DNA of 64,000 nt from Streptomyces sp. NRRL S-244 (GCF_000717915.1 NZ_JOCX01000003.1:1-64000); one strand, 5' to 3'. Shown: positions 52,931-62,688, counted from the first letter of the stretch. Notes: generated by a model from the letters alone, not told the origin. Translations and numbers: made by a program.

Positions 52931-54325
52931 TCATGCGGGCCTCGGTGGCTCGTGCCGGGCGCGGGGGTCAGCCGGCGGGTCGGACGGTGGGTCAGCCGGC
53001 GGGTCAGCCGGCGGGCCGGCTTGCGCGGCGGTGGTGTCCTCGATCGCCGGGGTGAAGGCGCGCTCCCGGCGCGAGCCGGAGGCGAACACCACCGCCCAGC
53101 TGACCAGCGCGCCGATCCTGCTGCGGAAACCGGTGAGGAAGACGATGTGGATGAACAGCCAGATCAGCCATCCGAGCAGTCCCGAGGCGTGGAAGCGGCC
53201 CATCTTCACGACGGCCTTGCCCCGCGAGATGTACGCCGCGCTGCCCAGGTCCAGGTAGCGGAAGGGGCGCGGTGTGCGGGTCCGGCCCTCGACGAAGTGG
53301 CGGATCCGGCGGCCGGCGTAGGCGCCGCTCTGCATGGCCACCTCGGCGAGTCCGGGCAGCTTGTCCAGGCTCATCAGATCGCCGACCACCCGGATCTCCG
53401 GATGGCCGGCGATGGTGAGGTCGGGCTCGACCCGGATGCGTCCCGCCCTGTCCTGCTCGGCGCCGGTCGCCCGGGCCAGTGCCGTCGCCAGCGGTGGCGC
53501 CTCGACCCCGGCCGTCCACAGCACGGTGCGCGCCTCCACCCGTTCCGTGCCACCGTCCTTGCGGCGTACGGTCAGGCCCCGGTCGTCGACCTGGGTGACG
53601 ACCGACCCCAGGTGAACCTCGACGCCGAGGGCGTCCAGGGTGCGGGCGGCCCGGCGTGACAGCACCGGGCCGAACGCGCCGAGCACGCCGTCCGAGCCCT
53701 CGAAGAGCAGCACCCGCGCCCGACCGGGGTCGACGGCGCGGAACTCCCGGTCGAGCGTGTGGCCGGCGATCTCCCGGATCTGCCCGGCCAGCTCGACCCC
53801 GGTGGGGCCGCCGCCCACCAGGGCGAAGGTGAGCCACTGCGCCCGCTCCTGCGGGTCCTCGCTCGCCTCGGCCGCCTCGAAGGCCTGGTAGATCTTCGTA
53901 CGCACCGTCAGCGCGTCCGCCAGCGTCTTCATACCGGGCGCGTACGGCGCGAATTCGTCGTGCCCGAAGTATGACTGCCGTACGCCGATCCCCACGATGA
54001 GATCGTCGTAAGGCAGCTCCAGCGCGCCGCCATCGGGCTTCTGCGCGTGGACGACCCGCCCGGCCACGTCCACGCCGGTGGCCGTCGCCAGCAGGCACCG
54101 CACCCGGGGGTGGCGGCGCAGGACCGCCCTCAGCGGCTGGCCGATCTGTCCCTCCGAGAGGATGCCGGAGGCGCACTGGTACAGCAGCGGCTGGAACAGG
54201 TGGTGGGCGCAGCGGTCGACCAGGGTGACCGCGACCGGGGCGCTGCGCAGAGCCCGCACGGCGAAGAGGCCGGCGAAGCCTCCGCCGAGGATCACCACCC
54301 GGCGGGGTGTGACGTGATCGTCCAC
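52931..54325 (-). CDS. ndh: type II NADH dehydrogenase (NDH-2)
   Basis: 464 residues. RRVVILGGGFAGLFAVRAL binds FAD, LTFALVGGGPTGVELAGQIREIA binds NADH, and VVGDLMSLDKLPGLAEVAMQSGAYAGRRI is the second flavin motif. GLLGWLIWLFIHIVFLTGFRSRIGALVSW near the end is the membrane-attachment region. The C-terminal tail has PPADPPADPPSDPPADP repeats. Transfers electrons from NADH to menaquinone without proton pumping. The GTG after GGGAGAG is used as start; an upstream in-frame ATG adds nine residues. Confidence 0.92.
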   Translation of the reverse strand: MDDHVTPRRVVILGGGFAGLFAVRALRSAPVAVTLVDRCAHHLFQPLLYQCASGILSEGQIGQPLRAVLRRHPRVRCLLATATGVDVAGRVVHAQKPDGGALELPYDDLIVGIGVRQSYFGHDEFAPYAPGMKTLADALTVRTKIYQAFEAAEASEDPQERAQWLTFALVGGGPTGVELAGQIREIAGHTLDREFRAVDPGRARVLLFEGSDGVLGAFGPVLSRRAARTLDALGVEVHLGSVVTQVDDRGLTVRRKDGGTERVEARTVLWTAGVEAPPLATALARATGAEQDRAGRIRVEPDLTIAGHPEIRVVGDLMSLDKLPGLAEVAMQSGAYAGRRIRHFVEGRTRTPRPFRYLDLGSAAYISRGKAVVKMGRFHASGLLGWLIWLFIHIVFLTGFRSRIGALVSWAVVFASGSRRERAFTPAIEDTTAAQAGPPADPPADPPSDPPADPRARHEPPRPA

Positions 54326-54580
54326 AGATCTCTCCCGTCGTCGGCCACGCACCGGCCCCGGGGGACAACACTCCTCGGCGTCGATCTGCGCGGGGGCGGG
54401 CGGCTCGCCCCGCTCGGCCGTTCGGGGCAGCGGCGCCCCTCGAACGACGCAACGGGGTCGGCTGCTTCACCCGGACGGCGGGGACCGGGGCTCTCAGGCG
54501 ATCGCCCCCTCGGTTGAGGCCGACGTACCAAAATGAAGCCGTAGGGGACCTGGACCTGCCCGTCACCGTGGGCGCGTCGC

Positions 54581-55432
54581 CTACGGTCGTTCGAAGGCCT
54601 GGAGCACGCCACCGACCGAGAAGCACAGGGCGCCCGTCAGCGTTCCCCAGTTGGCGATGGCGGAGTTGACCAGGCTTCCGGTGGCCGGCCGGGTGAACGC
54701 GGCCAGTGCCGACACCATGAAGAGCACCGACCCCAGCTGGTTCACGGCGACGACCCACCAGCCGAGGCTGCGCGAGCGCAGGCAGGGCCGGAACCGGTGG
54801 CAGACTTCAGCGAACGCGAGATGGCCGGAAACCAGGAACAGTACGCATCCGACCACGTCGGGGGTCCAGACGAGCCGGTTGACCTGCTGGGTGGTGAGCC
54901 CTTGGAGGAAGGAATCCAGCAGGTTGACGCCGAACACGAGCGTCCCCACGAACAGCACGAACGTACCCAGCCAGTCCAGCCGCATCGGCTCGTAGCCCCA
55001 CCACCTCCAGTCGGCCGTGGCCAGTCGGCCGCTGCCCGGGGCGTGGCGAGGCCCGTTCAGCACCTGCAGGAGCGAGCTGTAGCCCCCGAGGTTGAAGAAC
55101 AGACCGCCCGCGAAGTAGATCGAGGCGCTCACGAGGGCGTCGCCGGACCCGAACTGGGCCACGGCGGCTCCGAGGGCGAAGAGCGCCCCTCCGATGACGA
55201 ACGCGCTCGAGGCAATGGCGTTCAGCCTGCGAAGGCGGCCGAGGGCCGCTGCATCGGCGCTCGCGGACAGGGTGACCGCGTCCCCGTCCCCGGGGCCGCG
55301 GACCGAGAGCACCCCGCGCCTGCGCGCGGGCCGGGACTCCCACACCACCGTTCCCCCTTCGGGGCGGTCCCAGAAGAGGCGGGTGGTGAACGGTCCTGCG
55401 CCGTCGGCGCGCTGCTCCGGCTGTCCCACCAC
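54581..55432 (-). CDS. YrhK-domain membrane protein
   Basis: 283 residues. The N-terminal half is soluble (TTRLFWDRPEGGTVVWESRPARRRG). Several helices follow: RLNAIASSAFVIGGALFALGAAVAQF, ALVSASIYFAGGLFFNLGGYSSLLQVLNG (YrhK signature), LDWLGTFVLFVGTLVFGVNLLD, VVGCVLFLVSGHLAFAEV, LGWWVVAVNQLGSVLFMVSALAAF and WGTLTGALCFSVGGVLQAF. Function unknown. The GTG start is the earliest in frame. It is flanked by gaps of about 250 and 50 bp and probably stands alone. Confidence 0.82.
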   Translation of the reverse strand: MVGQPEQRADGAGPFTTRLFWDRPEGGTVVWESRPARRRGVLSVRGPGDGDAVTLSASADAAALGRLRRLNAIASSAFVIGGALFALGAAVAQFGSGDALVSASIYFAGGLFFNLGGYSSLLQVLNGPRHAPGSGRLATADWRWWGYEPMRLDWLGTFVLFVGTLVFGVNLLDSFLQGLTTQQVNRLVWTPDVVGCVLFLVSGHLAFAEVCHRFRPCLRSRSLGWWVVAVNQLGSVLFMVSALAAFTRPATGSLVNSAIANWGTLTGALCFSVGGVLQAFERP

Positions 55433-55485
55433 CCGAGCCTAGCCACGGGTACGGGCCCCGGCAGGCAGTGAAACGCGTCCGTCCG

Positions 55486-56130
55486 TCAGGCGACCAGCTC
55501 GTAGATGCCCCGCGCCGCCAGCCAGAGGCCGACGAGCAGGGAGAGCGTGATGACCAGCTGTTCCTGATGGTGCGCGAGCCAGCTGCGCAGAGCGTTCAGC
55601 TTCGCGCCCGCGGCCTGCGGCGCCCAGACGGTGTACATCTCCATGACGACGAGGCTGAGCGTGGCCAGCAGGCAGTAGCCGGTCAGGGTCAGCCAGTCGG
55701 CGAGGGAGGAGAGGTCCGCTGCGACGACCGTGGCGGCGCCGGCTCCGACCAGCGCCCAGGGCTGGAACAGCCAGGCCAGCCCGGCGGCCGTGGCCAGTGA
55801 GGCGCCGTCCACCTTGGCGGTCCAGCGCGGAGTGCCGTGCGGACGGGGCGGCCGACGGTGGCGGTGTGCGCCGTACAGCACCAGCCCCACGCCGATGGCG
55901 AGTTTCGCGCAGGCCGCGGCGGTCGACGGCGCGCTGTGGAGTGCCGGGGGCTCACCGCCGGTCAGCAGCAGCACGCACGCGATGACCGCCACCAGGTCGG
56001 CGAGCCAGGACAGCAGGAACGCCAGGCCCTTGCGGGCGCCACGCGGCGAGGAGAGCAGCAGGATGAAGGCGCTGTTGTGCACAGGGCCCAGGGTGATGGC
56101 CGTACCGATCACGACGAGGTCGACGACCAT
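55486..56130 (-). CDS. GAP/Sap-family (sulfolipid-1-addressing-like) membrane protein
   Basis: 214 residues, six predicted helices. The start DLVVIGTAITLGPVHNSAFILLLSSPRGARKGLAFLLSWLADLVAVIACVLLL and the C-terminal LAHHQEQLVITLSLLVGLWLAARGIYEL match GAP-family proteins related to mycobacterial Sap, thought to move lipids. In Streptomyces the cargo is unknown. The ATG with GGGAG 11 bases upstream is chosen; a GTG four codons earlier is possible. Confidence 0.82.
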   Translation of the reverse strand: MVVDLVVIGTAITLGPVHNSAFILLLSSPRGARKGLAFLLSWLADLVAVIACVLLLTGGEPPALHSAPSTAAACAKLAIGVGLVLYGAHRHRRPPRPHGTPRWTAKVDGASLATAAGLAWLFQPWALVGAGAATVVAADLSSLADWLTLTGYCLLATLSLVVMEMYTVWAPQAAGAKLNALRSWLAHHQEQLVITLSLLVGLWLAARGIYELVA

Positions 56131-56383
56131 CAGCGCAGTCACTCCCGGAGGTCGGGGCCGTCCGCCGCCGTCCGCCGCCGCTGGACGGCGCAACCGGCTG
56201 GGACGGGGTCGAGCGGCGCTGTCACGGCACCGCATGGCGACTCTGCGGGCCGCGGCCCGACCGGTCAAGGAGGCCACGCGCACGACCCCGAACGCCGCAT
56301 CCGGAGCCGGATCCCTTCCAAGATCGATTGTCAGTGGTGGATGGGAGGATCGAAGTATCGAATCGGAAAACGGGGGAGCCTCC

Positions 56384-57424
56384 ATGTCCGGAATGCAGAA
56401 CTACATCAATCACGTCGCTCTCGTGCTGGACGCCAGTTCGTCGATGTCGCACCTGAGCCGCAAGGTGGTCGAAGTCGCCGATCAGCAGATCGCCTATCTG
56501 GCCCGCCGGTCGCAGGAACTGGACCAGGAAACCCGTGTCACGGTGTACGTCTTCGCCGACAAGGTGGAGTGCGTCATCTACGACAAGGACGTGCTGCGCA
56601 TGCCGTCCCTGAAGCAGCTGTACCGGGCCGGGGGGATGACGGCCCTGCTGGCGGCCACGCTGAAGTCGCAGCGGGAGCTGGCGCAGACGGCCCAGCTCTA
56701 CGGCGACCACAGCTTCCTCACGTTCGTCCTGACCGACGGGCAGGAGAACGCCAGTCACCGCTGCCCGGACGCCCCTTCCCGCAGCCCTCGTGACCTGGTG
56801 CAGGCCGTGGCCACGATGATCGAAACGCAGCAGGACAACTGGACGCTGGCCGTCCTCGTGCCGGACCAGATGGGCAAGCGCGAGGCCATGCAGTGCGGCT
56901 TCCCGAAGGACAACATCGCCATCTGGGACGCCACGAGCACACAGGGCCTGGAGGAGGCCGGACAGGTCATCCTGAAGGCCACCGAGAACTTCATGATGGG
57001 CCGCACCAAGGGCATCCGGGGATCGAAGGCGGTGTTCTCCACGGGTGCCGAGGTGGTCAACAAGGAAACCATCGCCGCGGCCGGTCTCACCCCGGTCGAT
57101 CCGTCGCAGTACCAGCTGATTGCCGTGGCCCGCGATGCGGCGATCCGGGAATGGGTCGTCGAGTCCGGTCAGAATTACCGGACCGGTTGTGCTTTCTACC
57201 AGCTGAGCAAGTCGGAAAAGATCCAGGCGCGGAAGCAGATCGCGGTGCTGGAGAAGAAGACGGACCAGGTGTACACGGGACCGGAGGCCCGGGCCCTGCT
57301 CGGCCTGCCCGACACGGAGGTCCGCGTCAAGCCGGACCACAACGACGACTTCACCATCTTCGTGCAGAGCACCAGCGTGAACCGCAAGCTGGTACCGAAC
57401 ACGCGGCTGCTGGTCATGGTCTGA
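56384..57424 (+). CDS. von Willebrand factor A domain protein
   Basis: 346 residues. NHVALVLDASSSMSHLSRKVVEVADQQIAYLARRSQ carries an intact DxSxS MIDAS site; FADKVECVIYDKDVLRM, GMTALLAATLKSQREL and FVLTDGQENASHRC complete the fold. The second half (GTGAEVVNKETIAAAGLTPVDPSQYQLIAVARDAAIREWVVESGQNYRTGCAFYQLSKSEKIQARKQIAVLEKK) has no family I recognise and looks like a separate beta-rich or adaptor domain. Cytoplasmic, no signal peptide. The ATG follows GGGGAG. Possibly a metal-dependent protein-interaction scaffold. Confidence 0.85.
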   Translation: MSGMQNYINHVALVLDASSSMSHLSRKVVEVADQQIAYLARRSQELDQETRVTVYVFADKVECVIYDKDVLRMPSLKQLYRAGGMTALLAATLKSQRELAQTAQLYGDHSFLTFVLTDGQENASHRCPDAPSRSPRDLVQAVATMIETQQDNWTLAVLVPDQMGKREAMQCGFPKDNIAIWDATSTQGLEEAGQVILKATENFMMGRTKGIRGSKAVFSTGAEVVNKETIAAAGLTPVDPSQYQLIAVARDAAIREWVVESGQNYRTGCAFYQLSKSEKIQARKQIAVLEKKTDQVYTGPEARALLGLPDTEVRVKPDHNDDFTIFVQSTSVNRKLVPNTRLLVMV

Positions 57425-57683
57425 CGCCCCCGGTCACGGATCCGTGGGCCGGCCCGGATACGGCTGCACGATCGGACCGAACAGGGCGTTGACGGTCCGG
57501 CTGCTCGCCGCACAGCCGAGGCGGAGGCAGCGGGCCGAGGCGGGTACCCGGTGTGGGCTGTGAGTTGGCTGTGAAGCGACGGGTTGAGGAGGCTGGAGTG
57601 TGGGATGAGTGGCGACAAGTTCTATATTCGTACGAACCATCCACACGCGGCCCGGCTGCGGGGATCTCAGGGGGACGACTGCG

Positions 57684-59006
57684 ATGGCCGATACCGACAC
57701 CGCTCCGGCAGCCCGGACGGAGTCCCGGAGTACCCGCAAAGTACGGAGGAAGGCACAGAACCGCAGACGCCTGGGCGTGGGCGTCGCCGTGATCGCCATG
57801 GCCGGGGCCACCGTCGCCGCGTTCGCCTTCACCCGGAGTGATCCCTCGGAGACCGCCCCACCCGATGCGAAGCTCGGGGCTCCGGGCGGTGCGGCCGACG
57901 GGGCCGCCGCCGCGAAGAAGGCCGAGGAGGCCTGGGACGGCAAGGTCAAGGTGTTGGGAGACGGCTCCACCTCCTACACCGGGCCACAGCCGGGACAGCT
58001 CAAGCCCGAGCGGCTGAAGCCCGGGGAGAAGCCGCCGCAGTTCGTGGTGTTCTCCTGGGACGGCGCGCTCGAGGGCGACGACCACCTCTTCTCCCACTTC
58101 CGCCAGGTCGCCCGCGAGAACAAGGCTCACATGACCTTCTTCCTCACGGGCATCTACCTGCTGCCGGAAAGCAAGAAGATGCTCTACCGGCCGCCGCAGC
58201 ACAGCCAGGGTTCGGCCGCCATCTCCTACCCGACCGTCCCGCACGTGAAGGGCACGCTGGAGCAGTTGCGCGGCGCCTGGGGCGACGGCAACGAGATCGG
58301 TTCGCACTTCAACGGGCACTTCTGCGGGCCCAAGGGCGGCGGGGACTGGAGCCCCGCCGAGTGGAAGAGCGAGATCGACCAGACGTATTCCTTCGTCAAG
58401 AACTGGAAGACCAACACCGGTTTCACCAAGGAGGCGCCGCTGCCCTTCGACCCGGACCGGGAAGTGGTCGGGGGCCGGGCGCCCTGCCTGGAGGGCCAGA
58501 AGAACCTCCTGACGGCGATCAAGCCGTACGGCTGGCGCTACGACGCGAGTTCCGCGGGAGACTTCCAGCTGTGGCCGTCCAAGCAGGACGGCATCTGGAA
58601 CTTCCCCCTGCAGCTCGTACCGCTCCAGGGCAAGGAGGTGCAGGTCCTCTCCATGGACTTCAACTTCCTCTTCAACCAGTCGGGCGACAGCACGCAGGGC
58701 GACCCGGCGAAGTTCGCGGCGTGGCAGGCGCAGACCCGGGCCTCGTACCTGAACGGCTTCAACCGTGTCTACAACGGCAGCCGCGCGCCCATGTTCATCG
58801 GCAACCACTTTGAGGACTGGAACGGCGGCATCTACATGAAGGCCGTCGAGGACGTGATGAAGGACGTCTGCCCGCGCCAGGACGTCCGCTGCGTGTCCTT
58901 CCGGGAGCTGTCGGACTGGCTCGACGCCCAGGACCCGAAGGTCCTGGCCCAACTGCGCACGCTGGACCCCGCGCAGGCACCGGACTGGGCTTCGCTCATC
59001 AAGTAG
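57684..59006 (+). CDS. membrane-anchored polysaccharide deacetylase-like protein
   Basis: 440 residues. A basic N-terminus (STRKVRRKAQNRRR) precedes one TM (LGVGVAVIAMAGATVAAFAF), then an extracellular domain. QFVVFSWDGALEGDDHLFSHFRQVARENKAHMTFFLTGIYLLP, NEIGSHFNGHFCGP and PMFIGNHFEDWNGGIYMKAVEDVM resemble NodB-fold deacetylases. The Asp in SWDGA and His in GSHFNGH occupy metal positions. Common in Streptomyces, possibly acting on cell-wall glycans. The ATG follows GGGGGA. Transcription probably ends at the 59031-59056 hairpin. Confidence 0.88.
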   Translation: MADTDTAPAARTESRSTRKVRRKAQNRRRLGVGVAVIAMAGATVAAFAFTRSDPSETAPPDAKLGAPGGAADGAAAAKKAEEAWDGKVKVLGDGSTSYTGPQPGQLKPERLKPGEKPPQFVVFSWDGALEGDDHLFSHFRQVARENKAHMTFFLTGIYLLPESKKMLYRPPQHSQGSAAISYPTVPHVKGTLEQLRGAWGDGNEIGSHFNGHFCGPKGGGDWSPAEWKSEIDQTYSFVKNWKTNTGFTKEAPLPFDPDREVVGGRAPCLEGQKNLLTAIKPYGWRYDASSAGDFQLWPSKQDGIWNFPLQLVPLQGKEVQVLSMDFNFLFNQSGDSTQGDPAKFAAWQAQTRASYLNGFNRVYNGSRAPMFIGNHFEDWNGGIYMKAVEDVMKDVCPRQDVRCVSFRELSDWLDAQDPKVLAQLRTLDPAQAPDWASLIK

Positions 59007-59030
59007 ACGGGCCGGCGGGCGCCGGAGGGG

Positions 59031-59056
59031 GGCCGGGCAGCGTGCGCTGCCCGGCC
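59031..59056. terminator. bidirectional terminator
   Basis: Perfect 11-bp stem GGCCGGGCAGC with a GTGC loop, between the convergent deacetylase-like and PBP genes. Confidence 0.7.
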
Positions 59057-59078
59057 TGCCTCACCGCCTTGATCCGGC

Positions 59079-61208
59079 CTACTTCACCGCTTTGATGTAG
59101 TCCGTCCACAGACGCACCGCCCGCTCGCTGCCGGGTGTGCCCGGGGCGTCGCCGCCCAGTCCCGTCAGCGGCAGCGGAACCAGGTCGGTCAGCGACATCC
59201 GGTAGACCACCACGGCCGTGGACTCCTGCTCGGTGCTCGCAACGAACCAGCCCGCCGTTTTCGCGGCCGTCGTTCCGGTCTTGCCCGCCGCCCCGGGATG
59301 CGCCTTGGCCGCCGTCTTGGCCGAACCCTCGGTGACCGCGTCCCGCAAGGCGTCCGTCACCGCCTGGGCGGTTTTGGCCGTCACGGCCCGGGTCGGCTGC
59401 GGCGTATCGAGCGGCACCGCAGCGCCGTTGCGGGTGGCCGAGCGCACCGAGTAGGGGTCGGTGTGCATTCCGTCGGCGGCGAAGGTCTCGTAGGCGCCGG
59501 CCATGCGGATCGCACTGGGCATCGAGTTCTCCCCGAGCGCGAACGTGGGGACCCGTGGCCCGAGGCTCGATCCGAGCAGGCCCGCTCGCTGGGCGAACGA
59601 CTGCACCCCGTCGAGCCCCACGTCGAGGCCGAGTTGCAGCATGGGGGTGTTGACGGAGTTGGCGACGGCCTGGCGCAAGGTCACCTGGCCCCAGTTGCGC
59701 CCGTCGTCGTTGCGGCCCTTGACCACCTTGCCGCTGCGGTCCCAGTACGGCCCCTCGGGCGTCTGCACCGTGACCTGGTCGTCGCCGTTGTACGTGGTGG
59801 AGGGGGAGACGGGCGTACGGGTCTTGCCGCGTGAGCGCAGCACCCCTTCGTCGAGCGCGGCGGCGTAGACGATCGGCGTGAACGCCGTGCCGACCGGGAT
59901 CGTCGTCGCGTTCGACTCGTTGAAGCCCTGCTTCAGGTAGTCGGGGCCGCCGTACACGGCGAGCAGCCGCCCATCGGGGGAGACGCTCGCCGCGCCGATC
60001 TTCGCGTGTTTGTCCGTGTCGGGACGCCGCTCGGCGTCGAAGTCCTTCTGCGCCTTCTGGACGGCGGAGGTCAGGGCCGTCATGCGGTTGCGGTCGAAGG
60101 TCGTGTAGATCTGGTAGCCGCCGAGGTCGAAGTCGGAGTCCGTGATGTGGCCCGCCTTGATGGCGTAGGCCTTGGCCAGCTCGACCAGATAGCCGGTCTG
60201 CGCGCCGGGAGTGCCGGGGAGCGCGGCCCCCAAGGGCTCGGGGAACGTGGTGTAGGTGGCGCGCTCGGCGCGCGAGAGCCGGCCCGTCTCGACCATGCGG
60301 TCCAGGATCCAGGCCCAGCGTTCGACGGCCCGGTCGTGGTTCTCCTTGCCGAGGGCCGGGTCGTACAGACCGGCGCCCTTGAGGAGGGAGGCCAGGAAGG
60401 CGCCCTCGCTGGCATTGAGCTGCGAGACGTCCTTGCCGAAGTACGCCTGGGACGCGCGCTGGATCCCGTAGGTCCCGCGCCCGAACCAACTGGTGTTGAG
60501 GTAGTCTTGGAGGATCTGCTTCTTGTCCCTCTGGTTGTCCAGTTTCACGGCGAGCAAGAGCTCGGTGAACTTCCGGGAAAGTGTGCGGTCCTGGTTCAGG
60601 TAGGCGTTCTTCACGTACTGCTGCGTGATGGTGGACCCGCCCTGGGTCTCACCCCCCGTCGCCGCGGCTCCCAGGGCGCGCAGGACGCCGGACGGTGACA
60701 CGCCGGGATCCGAGTAGAAGCTCGCGTTCTCCGCGGAGAGTACGGCTCCCTGGACCTTGGGGGGCACCTTGTCCAGCGGCATCTCCTGCCGGCTGACCCA
60801 GCCCGTCCGGGCCATCGTGGAGCCGTCGGCCCAGTAGTAGACGTTGTCCTGCTGCTTGGCGAACGAGTTGAGGTCTTCGGGTATGTCCGTCGTCGCGTAG
60901 GCGTACGTGATGACGCCCGCCAGGACCATGAACGCGTACAGGCAGGCACCCAGCCACTGACGCCAGGAGGGTATCCACCGGCGCCAGCCGCTGCGGCCCG
61001 GTCTCGGGAAGGCGGGTCGCAGGCGCCGCAGTTGCGCGCGCGCCGCAGCGGCGGCCGGCGCGAGGCCGGCCGGCATGCCGGCCGCCGCCCGGGGCCGACG
61101 GCGCGTCCCCGCCTTCCTCCGGCGGCCCGACGGGGCTCCGCCGCTGCCCTCCGGAACCGCCCGCCTGCCCCACGATCGCCCTCTTGCGGACGTATCCTTC
61201 CTGCCCAC
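59079..61208 (-). CDS. class A penicillin-binding protein with intact GT51 but abnormal transpeptidase motif
   Basis: 709 residues. An Arg/Pro-rich cytoplasmic head (about 70 residues) and one TM (ACLYAFMVLAGVITYAYA) precede GT51: AVLSAENASFYSDPGVSP with the catalytic Glu, GGSTITQQYVKNAYL, RKFTELLLAVKL and LNTSWFGRGTYGIQ. In the transpeptidase domain SVNTP (SxN) and AGKTGTT (KTG) are kept. The SxxK motif, however, reads T441-A-F-T444 in VGTAFTPIVYA (59877-59888), losing both the acyl-accepting Ser and the general-base Lys. It should polymerise glycan but not cross-link or bind penicillin covalently. The GTG start follows AAGGGGGG; an ATG at 61241 is the alternative. Confidence 0.9.
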   Translation of the reverse strand: MGRKDTSARGRSWGRRAVPEGSGGAPSGRRRKAGTRRRPRAAAGMPAGLAPAAAAARAQLRRLRPAFPRPGRSGWRRWIPSWRQWLGACLYAFMVLAGVITYAYATTDIPEDLNSFAKQQDNVYYWADGSTMARTGWVSRQEMPLDKVPPKVQGAVLSAENASFYSDPGVSPSGVLRALGAAATGGETQGGSTITQQYVKNAYLNQDRTLSRKFTELLLAVKLDNQRDKKQILQDYLNTSWFGRGTYGIQRASQAYFGKDVSQLNASEGAFLASLLKGAGLYDPALGKENHDRAVERWAWILDRMVETGRLSRAERATYTTFPEPLGAALPGTPGAQTGYLVELAKAYAIKAGHITDSDFDLGGYQIYTTFDRNRMTALTSAVQKAQKDFDAERRPDTDKHAKIGAASVSPDGRLLAVYGGPDYLKQGFNESNATTIPVGTAFTPIVYAAALDEGVLRSRGKTRTPVSPSTTYNGDDQVTVQTPEGPYWDRSGKVVKGRNDDGRNWGQVTLRQAVANSVNTPMLQLGLDVGLDGVQSFAQRAGLLGSSLGPRVPTFALGENSMPSAIRMAGAYETFAADGMHTDPYSVRSATRNGAAVPLDTPQPTRAVTAKTAQAVTDALRDAVTEGSAKTAAKAHPGAAGKTGTTAAKTAGWFVASTEQESTAVVVYRMSLTDLVPLPLTGLGGDAPGTPGSERAVRLWTDYIKAVK

Positions 61209-61462
61209 TAGGAATGCCCCCCTTGCTGTGCTTTCCTGCATACCCTAGAGGCACTTGCTGTGAGGCCGGCGAGGTGGTGTCGGCTTCCGGCCGCGCAGTA
61301 CTGCGCCGGTGGCGGAAGGGGAACCGGAGGCAGGCCGCCCGGCGCTCGAGGCGACTCCTGTCAGGTGACCGTCGGCGAAGCGGAACGCGCCGAAAGAGCC
61401 GTCTGGTTGTGCGAAGATTCCGTCCCCCGGTCCGTGTGGACCGGGTGACAAGGGGAAAAGCA

Positions 61463-62602
61463 GTGATACCAAAGAGGTTCAGGCTTGCCGTCGGCGCAGC
61501 CTTGACCGTGACCCTGTCGTCCGCGACGCTGTTCGCCTACTCCGCGAGTGCGGGTTCCGGGCCCGAAGCAGCCGACCGCGCGACCGTCGACGCCTTCGCC
61601 CGCATAGCCGACGACGTGCTCTCCCAGCGCACCCAGGCTCTGGTCGAGGACCAGCCGGGGCACCGCAACTCCGGCCCGTCCTCCGCGAAGACGCGCATGT
61701 CGGCACAGCTGAAGAAGGACGAGGACGCCGCGATCTCGTCGCTGCAGTCCCGTAAGACGCGCCTCGCGGCGCTCGGCGAGGCCTACACGGGTGCCACCAC
61801 CCACGTCGCCGTGGACCGGGCCACGGTGACCGGCGGGAAGGCGACCGTCGAGGTCGCCGAGGACACCACGCTCACCTACAAGAAACTGCGCGGAGACGAG
61901 CCGGCCACCACCGACTTCCGGACGCGCTACGAACTGACCTTCACCAGCAAGCGGGGCGGTGCCTGGGAACTGACCTCGATCAAGTCCCAGGACAACGGCC
62001 CCGTCGCGATCAACGAGCCCGTGGCGGCCAAGACGAACGTCGCCAAGGACGACGGCAACCAGTATCCGGACGGCACGCCCGCGTCCACCAAGTACCCCGC
62101 CCCGGCGAAGCCCAAGGCGAAGACCGGCGGCGCGTACGACTACGCGGCCATGGCGAAGTACGCGGAGAAGTACTGGAGCAGCTACAACCCGGCGTACCGC
62201 AAGTTCAGCGGCGCGGGAGGCGACTGCACCAACTTCATCAGCCAGGCGCTCAAGGCGGGTGGCTGGAAGACCGTTCCGGGCCCCACGACGGACTACCGCA
62301 ACTGGTCCTACGAGAGCACCCGCCAGACCGACTCCTGGGTCGGCGCGAACGAGTGGGCGTGGTTCACCCTCTCCAACAAGCGGGCCGCCAACCTGGCCAA
62401 CGTCTACCAGACGGACGTCGGTGACATCGTGCAGGTGGACTTCAACAGGGACGGGTCCAAGGACCATTCCATGATGGTGACGTACCGCAGCAACGCCGGA
62501 ATGCCGTACCTCACCTACCACTCCACCAACACCTACCGCAAGTCGCTCGCGAGCATCATCGCGTCCTACCCGGACGCGATCTACTACGCGTACCGCACCT
62601 GA
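61463..62602 (+). CDS. secreted amidase-domain (Amidase_6) protein
   Basis: 379 residues. A signal peptide (MIPKRFRLAVGAALTVTLSSATLFAYSASAG) and a helical/beta middle region end in an amidase domain. YAEKYWSSYNPAYRKFSGAGGDCTNFISQALKAGGW carries the catalytic Cys and KDHSMMVTY the His. These domains are papain-like and occur in extracellular actinobacterial proteins, suggesting a cell-wall peptide target. The GTG with AAGGGG seven bases upstream is well supported. It is divergent from the PBP gene; the shared 254-bp region holds both promoters. Confidence 0.88.
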   Translation: MIPKRFRLAVGAALTVTLSSATLFAYSASAGSGPEAADRATVDAFARIADDVLSQRTQALVEDQPGHRNSGPSSAKTRMSAQLKKDEDAAISSLQSRKTRLAALGEAYTGATTHVAVDRATVTGGKATVEVAEDTTLTYKKLRGDEPATTDFRTRYELTFTSKRGGAWELTSIKSQDNGPVAINEPVAAKTNVAKDDGNQYPDGTPASTKYPAPAKPKAKTGGAYDYAAMAKYAEKYWSSYNPAYRKFSGAGGDCTNFISQALKAGGWKTVPGPTTDYRNWSYESTRQTDSWVGANEWAWFTLSNKRAANLANVYQTDVGDIVQVDFNRDGSKDHSMMVTYRSNAGMPYLTYHSTNTYRKSLASIIASYPDAIYYAYRT

Positions 62603-62617
62603 CGGTCGCCCCTCGGC

Positions 62618-62650
62618 TTCTCCTGCCGCGGAACCCCCGCGGCAGGAGAA
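62618..62650. terminator. bidirectional terminator
   Basis: Perfect 14-bp stem TTCTCCTGCCGCGG with a 5-nt loop, 15 bp after the amidase stop and before the end of the convergent kinase-like gene. Confidence 0.8.
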
Positions 62651-62688
62651 CGCCGGGACCTGGGTCTGGTGCGCGCTCCAGCAGGCAA

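Noticed and set aside
57605..57841. Open frame MSGDKFYIRTNH... with a weak Shine-Dalgarno upstream of the deacetylase-like gene
   Set aside because: Most of it overlaps the deacetylase N-terminus in another frame and becomes Arg/Gly-rich; no independent support.
61260..61462. Segments GGGGAACC and GTCAGGTGACC before the amidase gene, faintly like a c-di-AMP (ydaO) riboswitch
   Set aside because: Other conserved blocks of that riboswitch are missing and the pairing could not be drawn, so no call is made.
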